6,026 nt of DNA from Phycisphaerae bacterium (GTDB lineage: Bacteria > Planctomycetota > Phycisphaerae > JAJVII01), in the NCBI GenBank assembly GCA_028706835.1, contig JAQTVL010000288.1:1-6026 (forward strand). Direction: 5' to 3'. The first letter of the stretch is position 1, and each line of letters starts with the position of its first letter. Under the pieces are notes generated by a model. That model worked only from the letters and a program-made list of their open reading frames with translations. It was not told where the DNA came from and searched no databases. This document shows positions 1 through 5,015 of the stretch, in pieces. Both the position numbers and the translations under genes were made by a program.

Positions 1-1
1 C

Positions 2-541
2 TCGGAAAACGGCTGCGGCGACTGTCATGTGCCGCACAGGGCCCTCAAATCGACCGATCCGAACGCCAGTTGGGGCGTGCCGTTGTGGAGTCCGGCCCAG
101 ACATCCGACGGCCTGCCGACGTTCACGCTCTACAGCAGTCCGACGTTCAATGCCCTGTCCACCGGAATCACCCAGCCTGACGGGGCCAGCAAGTTGTGCC
201 TCGGCTGCCACGACGGCACCTACACCGGCGTGTCGGCTGCGCACATGTTCGGCGCGGGCAAGGCCATGACGCTGTCGGAGTCGCACCCGATCAGTTTTCG
301 CTACGACACGGCGCTGGCCAACAGCCCGAGCCTGCACGTGGCCGGCGAGTTGAAGGACCCCTCATCGTCGCCGTCGAACGTGAGCGCGAGCGGGACGATC
401 GCCACCGACCTGCTCGATGACCACGGCAAGATGCAATGCACGTCCTGCCACGACGTCCACTCGAGTGCCAAGGACACGACCATGGCCCTGCGATTCGACA
501 ACACCACATCGACGATGTGCCTGACGTGCCACAACAAGTAG
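2..541 (+). CDS. Multihaem c-type cytochrome, doubled CxxCH family (3' part, 5' end outside window)
   Basis: This is the C-terminal 179 residues of a periplasmic or extracellular electron-transfer cytochrome. The frame is open to the window's left edge. Four haem-binding CxxCH motifs are visible: CGDCH (14-28), CLGCH (197-211), CTSCH (437-451) and CLTCH (518-532), the last just before the TAG stop. The segment CLGCHDGT followed some 30 residues later by SHPISFRYD is typical of the 'doubled CXXCH' (cytochrome c3-like) family, in which paired motifs bind haems and distant histidines act as second axial ligands. Candidate distal histidines are in the SHP and DDHGK segments. A GTG at 29 could be mistaken for a start, but it lies directly after the first haem motif, so the real start is upstream. 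The partner and pathway cannot be told from this fragment. The family call is firm; the specific role is unknown. Confidence 0.9.
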   Translation, partial: SENGCGDCHVPHRALKSTDPNASWGVPLWSPAQTSDGLPTFTLYSSPTFNALSTGITQPDGASKLCLGCHDGTYTGVSAAHMFGAGKAMTLSESHPISFRYDTALANSPSLHVAGELKDPSSSPSNVSASGTIATDLLDDHGKMQCTSCHDVHSSAKDTTMALRFDNTTSTMCLTCHNK

Positions 542-544
542 GGC

Positions 545-1954
545 TCACTCCGCCCCGCCGACCACCATCTCCGAAATCTTCAGGTGCGGGCCGCCGCAGT
601 CGGTCGGCACGCCCTGGCCGAGCTTGCCGCAGACGCCGGGGGCCGCCATCTCGAAGTCCCGGCCGACCATCTCAATCCGCATCAGCGTTTCGAGCACCAG
701 GCCGCTGACCGACACGTCGCGCAGCCATTCGCCCAGCCGGCCATGCTCGATCCGCCGGGCGGAGTCGGCCCGGCAGACGAACTGGCCCCGCTCGGGGAAG
801 ACGTAGCCTTCCTGGCCCTCCGCCAGGTACAGGCCGCGGTCGATCGAGCGGATCATCTCGTCCGCGGTCGGGCCGGCCGGGTTCGGCACGACGAACGTGT
901 TGCTCATGCGCACAATCGGCTGGGCGGAGTGGTCCTCCGCGCGGCCGCAGCCGTTGGGGGCTACGTTGAACCGGGCCGCGGTTTCGAGGTTGTGCAGCAG
1001 CGTGGTAAAAGTGCCGTCCTCGATGATGGTCCGGCGGGCGCTGGGCGTGCCTTCGTCGTCGAACGCGAAGCTGCCGTAGGCGCCGGGCGCGGTGCTGTCG
1101 TCGACGATCGTCACGCCGCGGGCGCCGATCTGCCGGCCGAGCTTGCCCAGCAGGATCGATTGCCCCGCGTAGTAGCTGTCCGCCTCGGCGTTGTGCCCGA
1201 GGGCCTCGTGGGCGAACAGGCCCGTGATCGACGGGTGGAAGACCACCGGCAGTACCCCCGGCGGGGCGGTGGGGGCGCGGCACTGCCGCAGGACGCGGGT
1301 GGCCGCTTTGATCGTCAACTCTTCCGGCGTCATGTCGGCCAGCAGTTCCAGGCCGCCGAGCCGGGCCTTGTGCTCGCTGGCCTGCTGGCGGACTTCGTCG
1401 ACGGCCGCGGTGACGATGCTGGTCAGCCGGCAACTCGGCCGGGATTGCATGATTCGCGAGCCGCGCGAGTTGGCCAGCCAGATCGTCCGCCGCCCCTGGC
1501 CGAACGACAGGATCGAGTTGAGCGCGTAGCCGTTCATGACGGCCCAGCCGGCCCGTTCGAGTTCGATCAGGCGTGCGATCTTCTGTTCGAGCGTCCAGTC
1601 GTCGAGCGGGCGTTTGGGGGTAATGACCGCCTCGGCCACGATGGGCTCGGACGGGGCGACCGGGGCCTTGTCGCGGCAGGAGGGGGCGGCCGCCTGGGCG
1701 GCGGTCATCGCGGCGGCGCGGGCGCGTTCGATGGCGGCCTCTTCGAGCGTGTCGGCGGATGCGAAGCCCCACGCGCCGTCGACCAGCACGCGAACGCCGA
1801 CGCCGCGCGAGCTGTGCGAGTTGAGCTTTTCGGCCCGGCCGTCCTGAATGGTCAGCGAGATGCCCTCGGCATCGAGTGCCCGGGCGTCGGCGAACTGGGC
1901 GCCGTGGCGGACGGAACGGAGGCAGCAATCGAGCAGCAGTTGGGTCAGGTCCAA
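545..1954 (-). CDS. tldD: TldD/PmbA-family zinc metalloprotease, TldD type
   Basis: A 469-residue protein of full family length. Known TldD proteins form a heterodimer with TldE/PmbA and degrade unfolded peptides or mature peptide natural products and toxin-antitoxin components in the cytoplasm. Visible hallmarks are the N-terminal segment GVGVRVLVDGAWGFAS (51-66), the zinc motif HExxxH as HEALGHNAEAD (H249, E250, H254), the segment DDSTAPGAYGSFAFDDEGTP (285-304), and a C-terminal VCGKLGQGVP (441-450) whose C442 matches the expected cysteine zinc ligand. This active site marks TldD rather than TldE. The start is a TTG at 1954: an in-frame TGA lies two codons upstream, so the gene cannot begin earlier. 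GGTGA (1958-1962) lies 3 bases before TTG and 9 before an alternative CTG at 1948. No TldE/PmbA gene adjoins it: the upstream neighbour is divergent and the downstream one convergent. Confidence 0.93.
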   Translation of the reverse strand: MDLTQLLLDCCLRSVRHGAQFADARALDAEGISLTIQDGRAEKLNSHSSRGVGVRVLVDGAWGFASADTLEEAAIERARAAAMTAAQAAAPSCRDKAPVAPSEPIVAEAVITPKRPLDDWTLEQKIARLIELERAGWAVMNGYALNSILSFGQGRRTIWLANSRGSRIMQSRPSCRLTSIVTAAVDEVRQQASEHKARLGGLELLADMTPEELTIKAATRVLRQCRAPTAPPGVLPVVFHPSITGLFAHEALGHNAEADSYYAGQSILLGKLGRQIGARGVTIVDDSTAPGAYGSFAFDDEGTPSARRTIIEDGTFTTLLHNLETAARFNVAPNGCGRAEDHSAQPIVRMSNTFVVPNPAGPTADEMIRSIDRGLYLAEGQEGYVFPERGQFVCRADSARRIEHGRLGEWLRDVSVSGLVLETLMRIEMVGRDFEMAAPGVCGKLGQGVPTDCGGPHLKISEMVVGGAE

Positions 1955-2016
1955 AGTTCACCGCGATTCAGGTTCGATTCACGATTTCCGCGTAGACTGA
2001 CCAATGCTAGCGCATC

Positions 2017-2022
2017 TGTCAA
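2017..2022 (-). promoter_or_regulatory. Possible -35 hexamer for tldD
   Basis: The minus strand reads TTGACA, an exact sigma-70 -35 consensus, 63 bases upstream of the tldD start. The hexamer 17 bases downstream is CAGTCT, a poor -10, so this is only a weak promoter candidate. A chance match is quite possible. Confidence 0.25.
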
Positions 2023-2043
2023 CGGGGGAGGGGGGAAGAAATG

Positions 2044-2071
2044 CGGAATACGGAATTCGGAATGCGGAATT
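2044..2071. repeat. Tandem heptad repeat, four CGGAATN units
   Basis: Four consecutive 7-base units share CGGAAT and differ only in the seventh base: A, T, G, T at 2050, 2057, 2064 and 2071. The array ends cleanly at GCGAAG. It includes one GAATTC palindrome. It lies in the tldD upstream region, directly downstream of a G-rich purine tract. Short heptad arrays of this type occur in intergenic DNA of various bacteria; function unknown. Confidence 0.9.
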
Positions 2072-2119
2072 GCGAAGAGGCAAGCGTACGCCCGCCGCGT
2101 TGGCTTGCGGGTTGGCTGG

Positions 2120-2147
2120 TTCGCGATCTTTTCCGGTTCTTCGCGAT
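2120..2147. promoter_or_regulatory. Direct repeat of TTCGCGAT, possible operator
   Basis: TTCGCGAT occurs at 2120-2127 and again at 2140-2147, exactly 20 bases apart, close to two helical turns. The second copy abuts the position where a -35 element would sit for the TATAAT at 2171-2176. Each copy contains the palindrome TCGCGA. Binding by a regulator is a guess from position and spacing. Confidence 0.3.
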
Positions 2148-2170
2148 AGCGTAAATGTGCCCCGGGAATC

Positions 2171-2176
2171 TATAAT
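2171..2176 (+). promoter_or_regulatory. TATAAT -10 box for the 2209-4779 operon
   Basis: An exact TATAAT stands out in GC-rich surroundings, 33 bases before the ATG at 2209, giving a predicted leader of about 26 bases. The -35 position (2148-2153, AGCGTA) is a poor match to consensus, so help from an activator or an alternative sigma factor is possible. An imperfect dyad (2161-2170 with 2180-2188) brackets the hexamer. Confidence 0.55.
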
Positions 2177-2197
2177 ATCGGTTTCGGGTTTGCCTGC

Positions 2198-2204
2198 GGA
2201 GGAA
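2198..2204 (+). promoter_or_regulatory. Ribosome binding site of the secreted-protein gene
   Basis: GGAGGAA lies 4 bases before the ATG at 2209. It is the strongest Shine-Dalgarno match in the window and fixes that ATG as the start. Confidence 0.8.
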
Positions 2205-2208
2205 CCCC

Positions 2209-2934
2209 ATGATACGCGACAGAACCATTGTTCCACTCCTCGCCCTTGGCGTGCTGGCGATGCTGATCTGCCCGATGGGCGCAATCGCCCAGACGAGCCA
2301 GCCGGATCGCACCGTGGCGGCGGCGACCAGCCAGCCGGACAATGATGTGGTGCCGCCGGCGGTGTCGGGGGCCGGGCCGACGGGGCCGGCGGCGCCTCGC
2401 AGTGGCGAAGTGACCCCGCCGGAGCCGAAGACGGCGGCCGACAAGCCGGCCCCGGCGCCGGAACTGACGGCGGACGAGATGATGCGCGACTTGCTGAAGG
2501 GCCGCGGCGACGCGAGCGTCGGGGCGAAGGGCAGCACCCCGGACTCCGACCGCATCATCGACGACCTGGGCGTGAAGAAGCGGTATCAGGGCGTCGAGCC
2601 GAGCCGGCCCGAGGTGGCGGGCAAGGTGGTCGCCGTGGACTCGAAGACGGAGGCCCGCCGGCTGCTGCCGGAAGGCTACGTGATTCGCAGCCAGATGGGG
2701 CACGTGCGTCGCGATCGCGGGCGGTTCATGTTCGTGTTCGAGTCGGACAAGGACGGCGGCGCCCCGCCGCTGGCGCTGCTGCCGAACAGCGTGCTCCAGA
2801 ACCTGTTGCGGGAGTCGAACAACGGCGATAGCACCGCGCGGTTTCGCATCACCGGCACGGTGACGCTGTATCAGCAGACCAATTACCTGCTGCTCCAGAT
2901 GGTGGTGGCGGAGCAGAACCTGGACCGGTTTTGA
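2209..2934 (+). CDS. Secreted protein of unknown function
   Basis: A 241-residue protein I do not recognise. It has a clear Sec signal peptide: positive n-region MIRDR, a hydrophobic core (residues 6-24) and a probable AIA/Q cleavage after residue 27. There is no lipobox, since C21 is preceded by isoleucine. Residues 28-85 form a low-complexity Pro/Ala/Thr linker containing TSQPD twice (29-33 and 40-44). The charged segment 86-135 probably includes a helix (ELTADEMMRDLL). The globular part, about 136-241, is rich in predicted beta strands (GRFMFVFES, ARFRITGTVTLY, NYLLLQMVV) and may be a small beta-barrel or OB-like fold; this is a visual guess. It is expected to act outside the cytoplasmic membrane. 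Start, RBS and signal peptide agree. It lies 27 bases ahead of the glycosidase gene, probably as first gene of an operon. Confidence 0.85.
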   Translation: MIRDRTIVPLLALGVLAMLICPMGAIAQTSQPDRTVAAATSQPDNDVVPPAVSGAGPTGPAAPRSGEVTPPEPKTAADKPAPAPELTADEMMRDLLKGRGDASVGAKGSTPDSDRIIDDLGVKKRYQGVEPSRPEVAGKVVAVDSKTEARRLLPEGYVIRSQMGHVRRDRGRFMFVFESDKDGGAPPLALLPNSVLQNLLRESNNGDSTARFRITGTVTLYQQTNYLLLQMVVAEQNLDRF

Positions 2935-2947
2935 AATTCTTCCTATC

Positions 2948-2954
2948 GGTGGGA
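2948..2954 (+). promoter_or_regulatory. Weak ribosome binding site of the GH51-like gene
   Basis: GGTGGGA ends 7 bases before the ATG at 2962, within the 27-base gap after the upstream stop. It is a partial Shine-Dalgarno match and supports this start over downstream alternatives. Confidence 0.45.
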
Positions 2955-2961
2955 TTCGCAC

Positions 2962-4779
2962 ATGAAAGCACTCGTCCGCGCCACGGGCGGCCTCCTCGGC
3001 CGCGCCAGCGAACAGCTTCTCTCCAATAACATCGAGGCCTACGAGAACACGATCCCGGCGATGCTTTCCGATCGGCTGCGGAACCCGAAGTTCGCCGGCC
3101 CGGAGAATCCGCAAACGGGCCTGGCGGCTGAGTGGGAGCCCGACGGCAACGGCATGGCCGGCTTCTCCTGCCGCCTCGTGCCGGGCATGTATCTGTCCGG
3201 CCGGGAGGCCCAGCTCGTTCACAACTACACGCAGCACAATGTCTGCGGCATCCTCCAGACCGGCGTCCACGTCCGCGACGGCGAGGAGTTCGAGGTCGAG
3301 ATGTGGGCCCGCGTCCAGCACCGCCCTGTGAAGGTGGCGGTGGAACTGCGAGCGCCTGGGTGCCCGGCTGTCGCGGCCAGCAGGGGGGAGATGACCTTCG
3401 ACCTGGCCCACTGGCATCGGCGATCCTGCCGCATCAAGGCCCCCGCCGGGTGCGGCGTGCCCTGGTTTCAGATCAGCGTCCCGGGCGACAGCCGGCTGGT
3501 CATCGATCAGGTCCACCTGCGTCCGGCCGGGCAGGCGCACGCCAGCCCGGAGATGCTGGACGCCTTTGGGCAATTCCCGTGCCCGTCGCTGCGATTCCCC
3601 GGCGGCTGCGTGTCCTGCGCGTATCACTGGGAGCACGGCACCGGCCCGGTTCACCTTCGGCCGGTGTGCGACGATCCGGTATTCAAATACAAGCTCCACT
3701 ACGACTTCGGGACCGACGAGTATCTGGAATTGTGCGCGGCGAAAAACATCCGCCCGTTCATCACGCTGAACACCAGCACGGCTACGCCCGAGGACGCGGC
3801 CGCATGGGCGGCCTACGTTCGCGACTGGTATCGATCCCGCGGGCTGGGCGTCCCGGCCGCGTATTTCATGGTCGGCAACGAGAACTACTGGATTCACGAA
3901 ATCGGGCACATGACCGACGAGATGTACGTGGCCCAGTTGCGCGAGTTCGTGCCACCGGTGCGGGCGGCCTATCCGGAGTCGCGTATCCTGGCCATCGGCG
4001 AGTTCAGTTCCGGCGGGCTTCGCGACGGGAGCGGAACGCCGTGGCGCGAGACGATCATGGCCAAGGCGGCGGACCTGTTCGACGTGCTCGTCGTCACCCG
4101 CTACTCCCACTCCCGCGGCGCGGACAGTCTGCCCCTGGCCCAGGGCATGGAGTCGCTGGCCAACAGCCTCGCCGACAAGGAGGCCGACCTCCAGCGGCAG
4201 GCGCAGTCCATTCGCGACGCGAAACTGGGCCGCACGATGGGTATCGTGGAGTGGAACTACTGGACCCGCGCCCATCACGCCGACCACGCCGGGTTCTACG
4301 AGCCGAACGACATCCGCCACTGCCTCTATGCCGCCGGGTACCTGAACGCCTTCTGCCGGCTGGGGGACATCCTGGAGGTCGCCAACTTCTACTCGCTGGT
4401 CAACACGATGGGTATGATCCACGTCCACGACGGCCGGGTGCAATTGTCCGACCTGGTCAAGGTGTTCAACCTGTACGCCGACGCGCTGCCGGGCGAGGTG
4501 CTGGAACTGGCGGTGGACGGGCCGCAACTGACCGAGAAGCGGAAGGCGGTGGACGCCAACTTCGTCCGCAAGGGAGACGCCACGTTCGGCTTCCTGGTCA
4601 ATCTGAGCGCGACCGACGCGGCCGACGTGTCGCTGGCTGGGCTGGGGCCGATTCGCGCGGCGCGGGGGCTGACCGCCAAGGCGGTTCTGACGCCGGTAGC
4701 GGAGTTCCAGCCCGTCGTGACGGGCGCAGCCGTCGCCCTGCCGCCGATGTCGCTGGTGCGAGTGACGTGTGCGGTCTAG
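2962..4779 (+). CDS. GH51-like alpha-L-arabinofuranosidase
   Basis: A 605-residue glycoside hydrolase of clan GH-A, most like GH51 arabinofuranosidases, which release terminal arabinofuranose from arabinoxylan or arabinan fragments with retention. Residues 45-190 look like a carbohydrate-binding jelly-roll insertion, as in the longer GH51 proteins. The TIM barrel follows from about 195: SLRFPGGCVSCAYHWEHGTGP (209-229) matches the family's RxPGG...Y.W..G.GP signature, VGNENYW (304-310) carries the acid/base E307, and GIVEWNYW (427-434) the nucleophile E430. A C-terminal beta domain (about 490-605) ends in PPMSLVRVT, as usual. The beta-6 region reads TRYSHSRG rather than the usual HxY, so substrate specificity may differ. 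No signal peptide is visible, suggesting cytoplasmic action on imported oligosaccharides. It probably shares a transcript with the secreted protein upstream. Its last two codons and stop lie inside a terminal inverted repeat. Confidence 0.85.
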   Translation: MKALVRATGGLLGRASEQLLSNNIEAYENTIPAMLSDRLRNPKFAGPENPQTGLAAEWEPDGNGMAGFSCRLVPGMYLSGREAQLVHNYTQHNVCGILQTGVHVRDGEEFEVEMWARVQHRPVKVAVELRAPGCPAVAASRGEMTFDLAHWHRRSCRIKAPAGCGVPWFQISVPGDSRLVIDQVHLRPAGQAHASPEMLDAFGQFPCPSLRFPGGCVSCAYHWEHGTGPVHLRPVCDDPVFKYKLHYDFGTDEYLELCAAKNIRPFITLNTSTATPEDAAAWAAYVRDWYRSRGLGVPAAYFMVGNENYWIHEIGHMTDEMYVAQLREFVPPVRAAYPESRILAIGEFSSGGLRDGSGTPWRETIMAKAADLFDVLVVTRYSHSRGADSLPLAQGMESLANSLADKEADLQRQAQSIRDAKLGRTMGIVEWNYWTRAHHADHAGFYEPNDIRHCLYAAGYLNAFCRLGDILEVANFYSLVNTMGMIHVHDGRVQLSDLVKVFNLYADALPGEVLELAVDGPQLTEKRKAVDANFVRKGDATFGFLVNLSATDAADVSLAGLGPIRAARGLTAKAVLTPVAEFQPVVTGAAVALPPMSLVRVTCAV

Positions 4780-4813
4780 TGCTCTGTCACAGGTCAATGG
4801 ATGGATCGGGTGC

Positions 4814-4846
4814 CATGCCTGCGACAGTCGTATCGTCGCAGGCATG
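4814..4846. repeat. Hairpin A of the fold-back element
   Basis: CATGCCTGCGAC (4814-4825) and GTCGCAGGCATG (4835-4846) form a perfect 12-base stem with a 9-base loop. No T-run follows on either strand, so it is not a typical intrinsic terminator. Confidence 0.9.
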
Positions 4847-4872
4847 TCGCCCGAGGCACGCTTGGGGCGAAG

Positions 4873-4921
4873 ACATGCCTGTGGCAGTCGACGATACTGC
4901 TGTCGCCTGCCACAGGCATGT
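4873..4921. repeat. Hairpin B of the fold-back element
   Basis: ACATGCCTGTGGCAG (4873-4887) and CTGCCACAGGCATGT (4907-4921) form a perfect 15-base stem. After one mismatch the stem continues with CGAC (4889-4892) and GTCG (4902-4905), leaving a 9-base loop. It is the strongest hairpin in the window and shares its CATGCCTG arm with hairpin A. Confidence 0.92.
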
Positions 4922-4932
4922 GGATCGCCCGG

Positions 4933-4958
4933 CATGGCTGCAAAAGGACGCAGCCATG
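4933..4958. repeat. Hairpin C of the fold-back element
   Basis: CATGGCTGC (4933-4941) and GCAGCCATG (4950-4958) form a perfect 9-base stem with loop AAAAGGAC. The arm differs from that of A and B by one base (CATGGCTG against CATGCCTG). Its right arm overlaps the inner outer-stem segment 4955-4964, so the two pairings compete. Confidence 0.88.
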
Positions 4959-5005
4959 GCACCCATCAAATGAGGTGCGACAGAGCAGTAGCCGCCAACG
5001 CTGGA

Positions 5006-5010
5006 AAGGG
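5006..5010 (+). promoter_or_regulatory. Ribosome binding site of the GNAT/ceramidase-like gene
   Basis: AAGGG lies 5 bases before the ATG at 5016 and supports that start. It is just outside the right end of the fold-back element. Confidence 0.5.
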
Positions 5011-5015
5011 CCGCC

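Larger units (their letters stand above)
1955..2208. other. Divergent intergenic region between tldD and the secreted-protein gene
   Basis: These 254 bases separate two divergently transcribed genes and show no credible coding frame. They are less GC-rich than the flanking genes. From left to right they hold a TTGACA hexamer on the minus strand (2017-2022), a G-rich purine tract (2024-2041), four tandem CGGAATN heptads (2044-2071), two TTCGCGAT octamers (2120-2127 and 2140-2147), a TATAAT hexamer (2171-2176) and a strong Shine-Dalgarno site (2198-2204). Promoters for both flanking genes are expected here. Confidence 0.75.
4771..4995. mobile_element. Fold-back, MITE-like palindromic element
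   Basis: The left end GCGGTCTAGTGCTCTGTC (4771-4788) is repeated inverted at 4979-4995, with one mismatch and one single-base gap. The inverted similarity continues inward: 4789-4802 against 4965-4978 matches at 9 of 14 positions, and GGGTGCCATG (4808-4817) pairs perfectly with 4955-4964. The two arms thus extend about 40 bases. Between them sit three perfect hairpins. No coding frame is credible and no transposase is present, so the element would be non-autonomous if mobile. No clear target-site duplication was found next to the ends. Alternatives are a REP-like intergenic cluster or a structured RNA at the 3' end of the glycosidase message. The structure is directly seen; mobility is inferred. 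Confidence 0.6.

Noticed and set aside
29..541. A complete cytochrome gene starting at GTG 29
   Set aside because: The frame is open upstream and a haem motif CGDCH lies directly before that GTG, so the true start is outside the window.
2024..2035. G-quadruplex
   Set aside because: Only two G-runs separated by one A; an intramolecular quadruplex would need four tracts, possible only by splitting the runs into short two-base tracts.
584..2149. Long plus-strand reading frame of 521 codons opposite tldD
   Set aside because: It is a mirror of the GC-rich tldD codons, with no recognisable domain, low-complexity composition and no RBS, while the minus strand carries full TldD motifs.
4814..4921. 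Intrinsic (Rho-independent) terminator for the glycosidase operon
   Set aside because: Strong stems exist, but none is followed by a T-run on either strand. Termination or mRNA protection by the hairpins remains possible but is unsupported.
4814..4958. CRISPR array
   Set aside because: The repeated arms alternate in orientation, are short and have unequal spacing; there are no regular direct repeats with unique spacers and no cas genes.
2170..4962. Minus-strand reading frame of 930 codons opposite the glycosidase
   Set aside because: It is an antisense shadow of a strongly biased GC-rich gene: Arg/His/Val/Leu-rich, no domain signature, and it crosses the fold-back element.
3132..4973. Plus-strand reading frame of 613 codons overlapping the glycosidase in another frame
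   Set aside because: Arg/Gly/Pro-rich translation without motifs; the overlapping frame has the GH51 catalytic residues and a better start.
4771..4995. Integron attC site
   Set aside because: The palindromic ends lack the GTTRRRY core and no integrase or cassette arrangement is visible.
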